Positions 8,626 to 17,026 of a DNA stretch of 64,000 bases are shown piece by piece. The notes beneath the pieces were generated by a model, which did not search any database, had not been told where the DNA came from, and saw only the letters and a program-made list of their open reading frames with translations. The stretch lies in the NCBI RefSeq assembly GCF_014191985.1, contig NZ_JACHXI010000004.1, forward strand, positions 62,001-126,000, written 5' to 3'. Position 1 is the stretch's first letter, and each line of letters begins with the position of its first letter. The DNA comes from Azomonas macrocytogenes. Lineage in GTDB: Bacteria; Pseudomonadota; Gammaproteobacteria; Pseudomonadales; Pseudomonadaceae. A program made the position numbers and the translations under genes.

Positions 8626-9285
8626 TCAGGGGCGAGGCGGTACCAGCAGCATATAGACCCGGAAGAACACCACCGTGGCGAACAGCTGGAGCAGGCCGGA
8701 GAGCCCATCGCTCAGCACGATCAACAGCGGATTGGCGGTAGTCTGGAGAGTGCCGCCAAGCCAGAAGTCGAAGGCCCATAACGGCAGCACCACCACCAGC
8801 ACGACGCTGAATATCTGCAGGAAATGCCCGCGCGTGGCGACAAAACTTTCCTTCAGCGCCGCTAGTGGTGAGAGGCCGCGCAGCACCAGCAGGTATTCGG
8901 CAAAGATCACCTTGACCATCACCCAGAGCCCCGGCAAGACCATCAACGAAGAACCGAGCATGATCAACATGGCGCTGCAGCCAGAGAGTATCGCCAGCGG
9001 TAGCCAGCGCTGTAGCGCTTGGCGCAGCAGCTCGTTGTTGTGCGGCACAAGGCCACGGCTGCGTGCATCGAGAAACAGAATCAGCGCCGCTGTGTAGATC
9101 GGGTAGAACAGCAGACTGACCAGCAAATCCTGGAGCTGCAGGTCGTCCTGGCTACCGGTGAAGTAGGTGATCGCCAGCCGAGCGACGCTTTCCGTCAGAA
9201 TCAGCGGCAAGCAAAGCAGAACGATGGAACCCAGATGGCGTGAATAGAAATACCAGGCTTCGCGGAGAGTAGACAGTAGCTGCAT
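8626..9285 (-). CDS. YciC-like polytopic inner-membrane protein
   Basis: A 219-residue hydrophobic protein with about five or six membrane segments, starting MQLLSTLREAWYFYSRHL. Size, the SRHL start and the PGLWVMVKVIFAEYLL segment resemble the UPF0259/YciC family, whose function is unknown. It ends 17 bases from the convergent hrpB stop. No ribosome site is evident before the ATG. The family call is from overall pattern. Confidence 0.6.
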   Translation of the reverse strand: MQLLSTLREAWYFYSRHLGSIVLLCLPLILTESVARLAITYFTGSQDDLQLQDLLVSLLFYPIYTAALILFLDARSRGLVPHNNELLRQALQRWLPLAILSGCSAMLIMLGSSLMVLPGLWVMVKVIFAEYLLVLRGLSPLAALKESFVATRGHFLQIFSVVLVVVLPLWAFDFWLGGTLQTTANPLLIVLSDGLSGLLQLFATVVFFRVYMLLVPPRP

Positions 9286-9354
9286 TTTATCGAGGCATCG
9301 AACAGTCGAAGAGCCACACTTTAGCCGATGCGCCGGATCTCTACATGTGCTTTC

Positions 9355-9528
9355 AGAGCCTGTTCACGATCTCGCGAGCTAGAGCCAGGCAAGGCGAAAA
9401 TGGCTGAGGAAGCGGACCGGGCTCGCGTGCGAGTTTACGCGTTGTAAATGAGCATTCCGACCGGGCTGGCGATCCAGGCCATTTTCAACGCCGTATGGCC
9501 GACGCGCAGCAGATCGTGAACAGGCTCT
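9355..9528. mobile_element. MITE-like element, copy 1 (174 bp)
   Basis: A noncoding block bounded by perfect 18-bp inverted repeats, AGAGCCTGTTCACGATCT at the left and its exact reverse complement at 9511-9528. The core shares long stretches with two other copies in the window (15771-15945 and 31019-31182), for example GCTCGCGTGCGAGTTTAC and GGCGATCCAGGCCATTTT. This copy is in the opposite orientation to the other two. It has no transposase gene, so it would depend on one elsewhere. No unambiguous target-site duplication is visible. Confidence 0.82.
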
Positions 9529-9585
9529 CAGGCTCATGGCCGGTACGAGGCACAGGGAAGCAGAAAAGTCGCCCGGCCATCCCCG

Positions 9586-9613
9586 GTGGAAAATCGCTAC
9601 GCAAGTTTTCCAC
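9586..9613. repeat. Palindromic repeat of the GTGGAAAACCGCTACGCGG family
   Basis: GTGGAAAA and TTTTCCAC arms flank TCGCTACGCAAG. Close relatives occur at 11579-11609 and twice at 18402-18523, always between genes. This is a short hairpin-forming intergenic repeat, not a gene. Here it lies between the MITE copy and the methyltransferase gene. Confidence 0.6.
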
Positions 9614-9710
9614 TCTACGGGCCGATGAAAGATGTTGAGGCGTTTGTAAAATAGTTACTGGAAAACACCTGTTTATTTACAGCTAAATTCAGCGATTGTC
9701 TGTACAAAAT

Positions 9711-10385
9711 CTAGTGGGAATAGTTATGGGTATGCGTTTTCATCCAATAAACTTTTTCTTCGAGAGCGGAAGCAGGTTCATCAGGATATGCAGGATCTTT
9801 TTTTATACAGTGCTGACCATATAGTAACTTGATTGTATAGAGTGATTTGTATAAATCGTTGACCTCTTCATCTATTTCAGACGCAGAATCAATTTGCTCT
9901 TCATTCGTGCTTTCAGTGGTCAATAATAATATCTGGCCATGTTCAGGTAATATATTTGCAATATGCTGAACATATTTTATTCGACGGGAAGGCGATAAAG
10001 CCGTTAAAGCTGCACAATCATAAATGGCACTGACCTCTCTGACATCATTTTCAGCCAGGTTGAATAAGTCACCGCGCCATATTTCTGTATCGCCATGCCA
10101 CCACCGTGTGAACCGTCCCTGTTGCTGGCGTGAGGGCGTTACGCTCAAGGCATCGAAATAAGCCTTGATCGCAATATCACTGAATTCGATACCAATAACC
10201 TTATACCCCATCAAGGATAGCCAGTTCATATCGAGACTTTTTCCACATAGTGGAACCAGGACAGTGTCACCTGTTGATAAAGATAATTGCGGCCAAAACT
10301 GTTCCAGCAAGGGATTGATATTATCTTGATGAAAGGCAATATCATTCTTTTTCCATTTTGCTTTCCAGCGCTGCTGATTATTCAT
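9711..10385 (-). CDS. tpm: Thiopurine S-methyltransferase-like SAM methyltransferase
   Basis: A 224-residue protein with the TPMT-family SAM-binding start: PLLEQFWPQL, then VLVPLCGKSLDMNWL, GYKVIGIEFSD, and RWWHGDTEIWRGDLF. Bacterial members methylate selenium, tellurium or thiopurine compounds. Its base composition is clearly more AT-rich than its neighbours and its codons differ (many AAA, ATA, TTA), which suggests acquisition by transfer. It stands alone, flanked by repeat-bearing DNA on one side and 500 bases of noncoding DNA on the other. The start ATG at 10385 has only a weak ribosome site. Confidence 0.85.
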   Translation of the reverse strand: MNNQQRWKAKWKKNDIAFHQDNINPLLEQFWPQLSLSTGDTVLVPLCGKSLDMNWLSLMGYKVIGIEFSDIAIKAYFDALSVTPSRQQQGRFTRWWHGDTEIWRGDLFNLAENDVREVSAIYDCAALTALSPSRRIKYVQHIANILPEHGQILLLTTESTNEEQIDSASEIDEEVNDLYKSLYTIKLLYGQHCIKKDPAYPDEPASALEEKVYWMKTHTHNYSH

Positions 10386-10901
10386 GAACTTTATCCGGGA
10401 GGCTTTTGCAAGCTATAAGTTCACAAAGCTCAACAAGCTATGTGCCATGAAGTAAGCATTGAACCTATCACGCAAAATATAGAGTGGCGAGCTATTTATG
10501 AAATAGGCGATAAACAAACGCCCGCATTGGCATCGCGCCAGATTCTGCACAACCTTGGTGGCCCCGTCTCTTCGTTCCTTGCTCGGCATCCATGCCTCGC
10601 ATCCTCCTGCGCAACGCCGCTACCCAGCCTCCTGAGCGGGACTGGGTGTCGCCTGGAAATCCCGCTTTTTGAAACCAAACATCTTGAAAGGGCAGCGTTT
10701 TAGGGGCTGTTGCCGGCGCGGCGGGTGTTGTTTGCCCACGTGGGTATGCATGGGCCGTGCGAGCGCGCCTCCCGTGGCCGATCGTCACCGGAGATCAATC
10801 CATGCGCATGCTTCGACGCCATTTACCAATCGTTTACCACCGCCTGACCGCGCTTGACCTTGCGATCCATACACTGACTCCATCCGGTCCATGAACCGAT
10901 C
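10386..10901. other. 516-bp intergenic stretch without a supported gene
   Basis: The first 120 bases are AT-rich like the adjacent methyltransferase gene. From about 10520 composition returns to GC-rich. The part 10520-10720 reads open in several frames on the minus strand but has no ribosome site, no domain and no codon bias, so I do not call a gene. A possible promoter-like TTGACC lies near 10854, ahead of the small gene that follows. Confidence 0.4.
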
Positions 10902-10919
10902 ATGCCAGAGGAACGAACC

Positions 10920-11213
10920 TTGAACCGCAAGATCATGACTGCCGCGATAAATTGGATAACTCGCTTCTGGCGGTGTACCCAGGATGACCAGCGGCGAAGC
11001 GCTGCAGCAAACGCGCTGAAACGCCAGGGGCAGGCTCCGCGGCTTTACCTTGTCGCTGCCGGCGAGAAAGATGCCGAATCGCGCCCGGCTTTCGATGAGT
11101 CCGCGCTCGCGGGATACAGCATCACAAGCGCCAAGGGTGAGGCAACGGCGGAAAAGCTGTATCCCGGGCCCGGCAAAGGTCCGCATTTGCGCCTGATCGT
11201 GTCGAATGACTAA
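10920..11213 (+). CDS. Small protein of unknown function
   Basis: About 97 residues, with no recognised domain. The start is uncertain: the TTG at 10920 has AGAGGA 7 bases upstream and is preferred. An ATG at 10902 in the same frame lacks a ribosome site, and an ATG at 10935 is also possible. The N-terminal part (ITRFWRCTQDDQRR) is amphipathic, and the C-terminus ends GPHLRLIVSND. It is flanked on both sides by about 500 bases of noncoding DNA. It may be real, but coding evidence is modest. Confidence 0.4.
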   Translation: MNRKIMTAAINWITRFWRCTQDDQRRSAAANALKRQGQAPRLYLVAAGEKDAESRPAFDESALAGYSITSAKGEATAEKLYPGPGKGPHLRLIVSND

Positions 11214-11743
11214 TCGAGTTCAGGCAATGCGGCCTAATGATTCTGGACAGCCTGATCGGGCGGAATCCGGCCGTCGGCCAGAGGCGTTGGACGTGACAAA
11301 GCGATCATTCGGCCTGGAATCCAGGCATGGGGCAGCCAGCCTGGTCCTGGCGCGGATTTGAAGTTCTGGTCGTGGCTGGTGTTCCCTGGCATCGAGCGTC
11401 GATGGCGCGAGATATATGGTTTTAACAATCCCAACGTGTAGCCAGTTGTATGGCCTGATCGCCTTCCGGTTCGTGGAGGTATTGAGATCCAGGCCGTTTT
11501 AGGGTCAGCCCTTTAGCGGATTTTTCCCGGTGTAGGGTGGATAACGCTCTGCTTATTCACCTCCGCCTGGGCGTCCCCGGTGGAAAACCGCTACGCGGGT
11601 TTTTCACCCTACGGCCACAGCCCTACGGGGCTTTCCGTGTATGCCGGCCTCGATACGCCATAAGGATGGACGAGGGCGAAGCGATATCCATCATGGTCAA
11701 TTTTGTTCGATGGATATTACTTTGCGCCATTCTATCTATGGGC
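11214..11743. other. 530-bp intergenic stretch with a palindromic repeat
   Basis: This lies downstream of the small gene and of the convergent TonB receptor gene. It contains the palindromic repeat at 11579-11609 with related partial arms (GTAGGGTGGATAACGC at about 11532). No gene, RNA or promoter could be supported. Short frames here have neither ribosome sites nor family similarity. Confidence 0.4.
11579..11609. repeat. Palindromic repeat of the GTGGAAAACCGCTACGCGG family
   Basis: GGTGGAAAACCGCTACGCGG runs into GTTTTTCACCC, forming a hairpin with about ten paired bases. It matches the repeats at 9586 and 18402-18523. It lies between convergent genes, a typical location for such elements. 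Confidence 0.6.
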
Positions 11744-14161
11744 TTAAAAGTCCCAGCGGGTAGTTAGCATCATGTTGCGGGGTTCTCCATACATATAACT
11801 ATTTGCCGCTCCATAATTAACATAATAATATTTATTCAGTAAATTGTTTATATTGAGAGTTGCGGAAATGTTGTTGGTAACCTGATATTTACCCATGAAA
11901 TTAAGTAGCCAGAAAGCTTCCTGCCTGTATTGATGAGCATTGCTGAGATAGTCTGTACCATTTCTCCAGGTTGTACCCTGATAATTGGCGCCACCACCAA
12001 TGGTAAACTTACTCAAGGCTCCAGGCAGGCGATAATTCGTGTAGAGCTTGAGCATGTTTTCCGGCTGCTCCGTCGACAGCTTTTCATTGGTTCTGTCCTC
12101 TCGAATAACCTGATGGGTGAAGCCTGCTTGAATATTCCATCCCGGTGTCAACTCACCTGTTATTTCCAGTTCCACGCCTTTGCTTTTGGCTTTTACTCCT
12201 CTATATATACTATAGTTTCGATCATAGTCGTAGCCGACATATTCGGCGCGATTATCCTGGCGAATTTCAAAATAGGCCAAGCTGGCATTCAAGCGGCCAT
12301 TGAACCATTCGCCCTTAAAACCACCTTCGTAGCTATCTCCTTCATCTGGTTGAAGGATGCCATAGTTTTCGTCCCGGGCATCTTGTGGTTGGAAGATTTT
12401 GGTGTAACTGGCATAAACCGAGAAACTGTAGTTTAGGTCATAAGTAATACCTGCAAAAGGAACCACTTCTCCCGTTTCACGCATATGGCTAGTACCACCT
12501 CTACGATAATTAGTCACTCGACTACCCAGAATCACAGCAAGATCATCGGTTAGGCTGAAACGGGCACTGGCATAATAGGCGCGTTGGTTGATTATATCCT
12601 CCGTACTCCAGGTAACTCTTCCCCAGTCCGGTTTATGTACATGACCATTCCAGTCCCAGAAATTATCAATGGGTATCACTGTGTATCTATGCACTGATCC
12701 TTTGAGATGATTATGGTAACCGCTAACACCTACTGCCAGCTCATGGGTGCGGCCAAAGAGTTCGAAAGGACCACGGGCATAAGCCTCCAGCGCTCCGCTT
12801 CTTGTTTTGTATCTGGCCACGTTACTCTGTAAGTTAGCACTTCCATTATCAGCATTGGGGGCATATAGAATGCCTCCGAATTCACCATTTTGCGCATTTC
12901 TTTGAAAGGTGTAATAAACTCGGCTAGTCCAACCATTGTCGAACTCATGATCCAACTGAGCAAATAAAGCATGACTGAACTGATCAGAATGGCTCCAGGT
13001 TGCTGAAGGATTAAAAGAACGAGACTTCTTGATTGTATTATTATAGCTATCCCAGAATGGAACCCCACCCCACATAGTTCCTCTTGGCCTTTTTTTGTCG
13101 TAATTACCACCTAAGGTCAACATCGTTTGTGGAGACAAATCCACTTCTAATATTCCATAGAGCGCCCGGGTTTGTTCCTTGGCATAATCTTGGAAGGATT
13201 GTTTATCTTGAAAGGAAGCGGCGACACGACCACGAATGCTACCATTTTCATTCAAAGGTCCACCGGCATCCCATTCAGTGCGGTAATTATCCCAGCGGCC
13301 TGCTTCGGCGGTAGCGTGTCCAGAAAATTCATAGGTAGGCTTTTTGCGTACTAGATTAAGTGTAGCGCCAGGACCACCTGCACCGGTGGTTAAACCGCTA
13401 GCACCTTTAATAACCTCTACGCGATCGTATTGGATCATATCGCTTGTAGTCTGCCCCATAAAGTTTACGCCATCACTTATTACAGGGATTCCGTCGTACT
13501 GAAAGTTACGGATTTGATAGCCGCGCGCATAATAAAAGGAACGTAAGTTATCCTGTTTAGTTACAGTAATACCCGGCGCATGTTCCAAAACTTTATCGAC
13601 ATTAGTCAGATTAAAATCATCCATATGCTGGCGGGTAACCACAGTGACCATTTGTGGGGTTTCACGTGGTGTCAGCACTAATCGGGTGGCGGAGGCAATG
13701 GTGCCAGGTGTATAGGACTTGGTCTGCTCGGTGATGGTGCCGAGTGAGTTGTCGACTACCCGCATCGCATCCAGGCTTATCGACCCGGCTGATTCGGTTT
13801 CCACCAGCACATATCCGCCACGGTCTTGCCGCTCTGCCTGCAAGCCACTGCCGGCCAGCAAGCGGTGCAGGGCTTCGTCCGAGGCGAAGGTGCCTTGCAG
13901 GCCCGGGGTGCTTTTGCCGGCCAGCAGTTTAGCGTCGAAGGCGACGCTCACGCCGGCCTGGCGGGAGAACTGAGACAGGGCAGCATCCAGGCTGCCGGGG
14001 GCGATGGAAAACTCCTGGCTGGCGGTCTGCTGGGCGATAGCTGTGGCCGGCATGCTCAGGATCACGCTCGCCAGCGGCAGATACAGCAGGGCGCCGCGCA
14101 CCGCGGCGGCCAGGGTGGCGGGTCGGGAACTGTGGGGCAACGGCTGTTTGCGCAAGCTCAT
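11744..14161 (-). CDS. TonB-dependent siderophore receptor with N-terminal signalling (STN) domain
   Basis: An 805-residue outer-membrane receptor. Order: signal peptide to about residue 43 (ends ATAIAQQ), secretin/TonB short N-terminal signalling domain about 50-120, TonB-box region near 130, plug domain about 160-290 (TPQMVTVVTRQ, RGYQIRNFQYDGIP), then a 22-strand barrel ending in the terminal Phe (TTRWDF). The STN domain means it signals siderophore binding to an anti-sigma factor, here the FecR-like gene next upstream, as FpvA and FoxA types do. The ligand cannot be read off; a ferrioxamine- or pyoverdine-like hydroxamate is plausible. The first about 157 codons are GC-rich, whereas plug and barrel codons (11744 to about 13690) are AT-rich, which suggests a mosaic gene. 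Confidence 0.92.
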   Translation of the reverse strand: MSLRKQPLPHSSRPATLAAAVRGALLYLPLASVILSMPATAIAQQTASQEFSIAPGSLDAALSQFSRQAGVSVAFDAKLLAGKSTPGLQGTFASDEALHRLLAGSGLQAERQDRGGYVLVETESAGSISLDAMRVVDNSLGTITEQTKSYTPGTIASATRLVLTPRETPQMVTVVTRQHMDDFNLTNVDKVLEHAPGITVTKQDNLRSFYYARGYQIRNFQYDGIPVISDGVNFMGQTTSDMIQYDRVEVIKGASGLTTGAGGPGATLNLVRKKPTYEFSGHATAEAGRWDNYRTEWDAGGPLNENGSIRGRVAASFQDKQSFQDYAKEQTRALYGILEVDLSPQTMLTLGGNYDKKRPRGTMWGGVPFWDSYNNTIKKSRSFNPSATWSHSDQFSHALFAQLDHEFDNGWTSRVYYTFQRNAQNGEFGGILYAPNADNGSANLQSNVARYKTRSGALEAYARGPFELFGRTHELAVGVSGYHNHLKGSVHRYTVIPIDNFWDWNGHVHKPDWGRVTWSTEDIINQRAYYASARFSLTDDLAVILGSRVTNYRRGGTSHMRETGEVVPFAGITYDLNYSFSVYASYTKIFQPQDARDENYGILQPDEGDSYEGGFKGEWFNGRLNASLAYFEIRQDNRAEYVGYDYDRNYSIYRGVKAKSKGVELEITGELTPGWNIQAGFTHQVIREDRTNEKLSTEQPENMLKLYTNYRLPGALSKFTIGGGANYQGTTWRNGTDYLSNAHQYRQEAFWLLNFMGKYQVTNNISATLNINNLLNKYYYVNYGAANSYMYGEPRNMMLTTRWDF

Positions 14162-14269
14162 GGGGGCCTCTCGTTGGCAGTGAGCGAAATGTCACGACCT
14201 GAGTGCCGAATGAGAATCGAAATTCCTTCACTTACCGGTGAACTATTTTCGCTGTCGTCCCTATTTTGC
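14162..14269 (-). promoter_or_regulatory. Presumed ECF-sigma-dependent promoter of the TonB receptor gene
   Basis: These 108 bases separate the fecR stop from the receptor start. On the minus strand GGAATTTCGATTCTCATTC lies about 60 bases before the ATG, with CAGGTCGTGAC following, similar in layout to FecI-type promoters (GGAAT -35, CGT -10). A GAGAGG ribosome site precedes the ATG. The promoter call is from pattern and position. Confidence 0.35.
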
Positions 14270-15244
14270 TCAGGCAGCGCCCAGACGAACCCAGTAGCGG
14301 GTCAGGCGGTGCAGGTACAAACCATGGCTTTGGGCGATGAAATCGAGAGTGGCGTCGATATCGCTCAACTGGAAGTTGCCGCTGATCGGCCGTCGGGCGA
14401 TGGCCGGGTCGCAGCCGAGGTAGCCGTGGCGATGGCGGGACAGTTCGGCGAGCAGCTCTTCCAGGGGCAGTTCACGGGCGATCAACTGGCCGTCGAGCCA
14501 GCCGTTCGGCACGCTGTGGCTTTGGGGCAGTTGCAGGGCCTGGCCGGAGTTCAGCAGCCATTGCTGGCCAGCCTGGGCGATCCGAGGTTCGCCATTGCCG
14601 GCGGGGTGCAGACTGACTGTACCTTCTTCCACCATCAGCCGCGTCGCTTGTTCGTCCAGGCGCACGTTGAAGCGGGTGCCCAGGGCTTCCAGCAGGCCGT
14701 CGCGAGTTTGTACGCGCAACGGCCGTTCGGCGAACTGCCCGGTATCGCTGTCGCTGATCAGGTGCAGTTCGCCACGCAGCAAGCGCAGCAGGCGCTGCTC
14801 GCTGTCGAAATGCAGGCTGACGGCGCTATCGGTGTTCAGATCGAGCTGGCTGCCGTCGGCCAGCCGCCAGCGGCGGCGTTCGCCGACGGCGGTGCTGTGA
14901 TCGGCCACCAGGCGTTGCCAGGGGGTGACTTCGCTGGCGCCCCAAGTGGTGGCCCCCAACGCGCCGAACAATAGCGTCAGTTTGCCGAGCTGGCGGCGTC
15001 TGAGCTGGGCCTTTGGCAGCTTGCCCAGGGTTTGCATGGCCAAATCGGCCGGCACACCAGCGAAGCGGCCATGCAGACTCTGCACCCGCTGCCAGGCTTG
15101 GCGGTGTTGTTCGCTGGCCTCGTGCCAGGCCTGAAAGGCGCTTTGGGTATTGGCATCGGCTTCGTTGTAGGTCAGCCTGACCGCCCAGTCGATGGCCTGC
15201 TCGATCACTGCCTCCGGCAGGCGCTCTTGCGGGGTGCGGCTCAT
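14270..15244 (-). CDS. fecR: FecR-type anti-sigma factor / sigma regulator
   Basis: A 324-residue protein. Residues 1-80 are the cytosolic anti-sigma part with the WAVRLTYNEADANTQSAFQAWHEAS motif region of FecR family members. One membrane segment lies about 92-108 (LGKLTLLFGALGATTW). The periplasmic FecR domain follows (ERRRWRLADGSQLDLNTDSAV) and ends in an STN-like C-terminal segment that contacts the receptor. The start at 15244 overlaps the sigma gene stop as ATGA, so the two are translationally coupled. It relays the signal from the receptor encoded downstream to the sigma factor. Confidence 0.92.
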   Translation of the reverse strand: MSRTPQERLPEAVIEQAIDWAVRLTYNEADANTQSAFQAWHEASEQHRQAWQRVQSLHGRFAGVPADLAMQTLGKLPKAQLRRRQLGKLTLLFGALGATTWGASEVTPWQRLVADHSTAVGERRRWRLADGSQLDLNTDSAVSLHFDSEQRLLRLLRGELHLISDSDTGQFAERPLRVQTRDGLLEALGTRFNVRLDEQATRLMVEEGTVSLHPAGNGEPRIAQAGQQWLLNSGQALQLPQSHSVPNGWLDGQLIARELPLEELLAELSRHRHGYLGCDPAIARRPISGNFQLSDIDATLDFIAQSHGLYLHRLTRYWVRLGAA

Positions 15245-15747
15245 GGCTCTTGCTCGAACGCCAGCCGATAGCAGTGGCGCAGCGCCTTGGCGATGTAGCG
15301 TTCGACGGTGGAGAGGGACACGCCGAGACGCTCGGCGATGCGCGGGCAGCTCAAGCCTTCGAGCTGGGCCAGCAGGAAGGCTTCGCGCACCGCCGGCGGC
15401 AGTTCGTCGAGCAGGTTGTCGATGGCTACCAGCGTTTCGATCATCAGGAGACTGACCTCGGGGCTCGGCGCCTGCTGCTCCGGCAACTGTTGCAAGGTCT
15501 CCAGCCAGGCCCGCTCGATGTCGCGGCGGCGCCAGAGGTCGATCAGCAGGCCGTGGGCGATGGTGCGCAGGTAGGCGCGCGGCTCTTCGAGCGAGAGATT
15601 CTGCCGGCGTTGCAGAACCCGCAAAAAGGTATCCTGAGCCAGGTCGGCGGCATCGCTGGAGTCGTTCAGCCGCCGTCGCAGCCAACCCTGGAGCCAGCCT
15701 TGGTGTTGGGCATACAGATGGGTGATGCTGGAGTCACGGGATAACAT
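15241..15747 (-). CDS. ECF sigma factor, FecI-like
   Basis: A 168-residue sigma-70 family factor of the iron-starvation group. Region 2 is about residues 10-75 (DAADLAQDTFLRVL, then PRAYLRTIAHGLLIDLWRRR) and region 4 about 105-160 (LPPAVREAFLLAQLEGLSCPRIAERLGVSLSTVERYI). It would direct RNA polymerase to the receptor promoter. The start at 15747 (MLSRDSS) has GGAAAG upstream; an upward extension of 37 codons would run into the MITE and is rejected. A MITE-like element begins 24 bases above the ATG, and a Fur box lies beyond it. Confidence 0.92.
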   Translation of the reverse strand: MLSRDSSITHLYAQHQGWLQGWLRRRLNDSSDAADLAQDTFLRVLQRRQNLSLEEPRAYLRTIAHGLLIDLWRRRDIERAWLETLQQLPEQQAPSPEVSLLMIETLVAIDNLLDELPPAVREAFLLAQLEGLSCPRIAERLGVSLSTVERYIAKALRHCYRLAFEQEP

Positions 15748-15770
15748 TGGCGACGCTTTCCGTAGCAGAG

Positions 15771-15945
15771 AGAACCTGTTCACGATCTGCTGCGCGTCGG
15801 CCAAACGGCGTTGAAAACGGCCTGGATCGCCAGCTCGGTCGAAATGCTCATTTACCATTTGTAAACTCGCACGCGAGCCCGGTCCGCTTTCTCAGGTATT
15901 TTTGCCACCGTTTAGCTCTAGCTCGCAAGATCGTGAACAGGCTCT
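15771..15945. mobile_element. MITE-like element, copy 2 (175 bp)
   Basis: The right end, AGATCGTGAACAGGCTCT, is identical to copy 1; the left end, AGAACCTGTTCACGATCT, differs by one base from its perfect complement. The core matches copies 1 and 3. It sits between the sigma factor start (15747) and the Fur box (16073-16091), so it lengthens or replaces the sigma gene's leader. No transposase is encoded. Confidence 0.82.
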
Positions 15946-16396
15946 GAGGGCGTTTTACCCAATACAGGCGCAGGGGCTACATGAGTCTATGGGGAGTGAA
16001 ATACCTGTCAGGCCTTGTCATCAGCCGGCCGGCTTTCAATGGACCCGTATTCATGAAGATGCGCCATCAAATGATAATTCATCTCATTATCTGCATTGAT
16101 CGGATCGCTCTGCAAGAGGGCTCGTTTTCATCGCCAGCCATCAGTGCTCGATAGGCCCGCTCCAGGCTTGATGCAGGAGGCCATTGGTATTGTTTGGTTA
16201 TAAGCTTAGTCGATTATTTCCAAATCGGTAAAAATCATGTTCCTCCTGACCCTACCGCTTATTCAAGTCGGATTAAGGTTCGGAAAATAGATTCTTCCAC
16301 GAGGCAAACCTTCCCGGATTCGCTAAACGATCTTTCCGAGCATCACTGGAATTTCGCGTGAGGGTGCCGTTTTGTCTGTAAAAAGTGGAGAAAATC
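15946..16396. other. Divergent control region of the iron-uptake sigma gene and the DUF2790 gene
   Basis: This is 451 bases between the MITE and the DUF2790 start. It contains the Fur box at 16073-16091. The part 16190-16390 is relatively AT-rich and should hold the promoter of the plus-strand gene. No coding frame is supported. Confidence 0.5.
16073..16091. promoter_or_regulatory. Fur box
   Basis: GATAATTCATCTCATTATC matches the 19-base consensus GATAATGATAATCATTATC at 14 positions, including both complete outer hexamers. Fur with Fe(II) would repress here when iron is plentiful. Its position fits control of the ECF sigma gene on the minus strand, and possibly also the plus-strand gene at 16397. 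Confidence 0.72.
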
Positions 16397-16762
16397 ATGA
16401 AAAATCTTGCAACAGTGATGATGGTGGCTCTTCCTTGTCTGGTTATGGCTGATGTGTTACAAGCCGGTGAGGAAGAGGTGACCACGGCGCCAGCCTCGGT
16501 AACGACAGGCACCCGGTTTAATTTGAATACGGAAAATATTGTTTCCGATAAAAGGGATAATGTAGTCGACGAAGGTGACCCGCAAGCGCTCGAGGCCGAG
16601 GAGTATCACTACGGTATGAAGCCGGATATAAAGAAAGTCATTTCGGTTGAGAGCGACTCGACTGTGTGCGCTGTCGTGCCGGCCTACATGCTTTATGAAG
16701 ACTCGCATGGCGAAAGGCATTTGCTGCGCTATCAAGTCATGGGTGGCGGTTGTCGCGGTTGA
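16397..16762 (+). CDS. Exported DUF2790-family protein
   Basis: A 121-residue protein starting MKNLATVMMVALPCLVMADV, a Sec signal peptide. The C-terminal half contains YHYGMKPDIKKVISV and ends Y-Q-V-M-G-G-G-C-R-G, the pattern of small periplasmic DUF2790 proteins common in Pseudomonas. Function unknown. The start has GGAG 7 bases upstream; a second ATG four codons earlier overlaps that site and is rejected. Cys 20 could be read as a lipobox, but its context is poor. The Fur box 300 bases upstream raises the possibility of iron or metal control. Confidence 0.78.
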   Translation: MKNLATVMMVALPCLVMADVLQAGEEEVTTAPASVTTGTRFNLNTENIVSDKRDNVVDEGDPQALEAEEYHYGMKPDIKKVISVESDSTVCAVVPAYMLYEDSHGERHLLRYQVMGGGCRG

Positions 16763-17026
16763 TTCGAGTCGTGTTCTGCCATTCGCCGGCAATCCGGCAG
16801 ATTATCCAGTGAATGAAGTAGGTGCTCCGTACCTTGGCGATGTGGCAAGAGCACATCGCCCGGAGTGGACGTCAGTCCTTGCGACAATCTGGCATCTCTG
16901 GCCAGGCAGCTTGAACCACCTGTGCAGTCCCTTGATCCGGGCGCGCTCGTTTGGCGGGTTTTACCAACGTATCGTTCAAACACTCTAGAATCCGCTCCCG
17001 TTTATTTGCATCGCTGCGAGCCCCAC

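Noticed and set aside
10492-10788. A 98-codon minus-strand frame in the noncoding stretch upstream of the small gene
   Set aside because: No ribosome site, no domain, several frames open at once; more like a repeat or noncoding DNA.
15747-15947. Small frames containing NGLDRQ and VNSHASPVRFL across MITE copies 2 and 3
   Set aside because: They are translations of the MITE core. The same peptide appears wherever the element sits, with no ribosome site.
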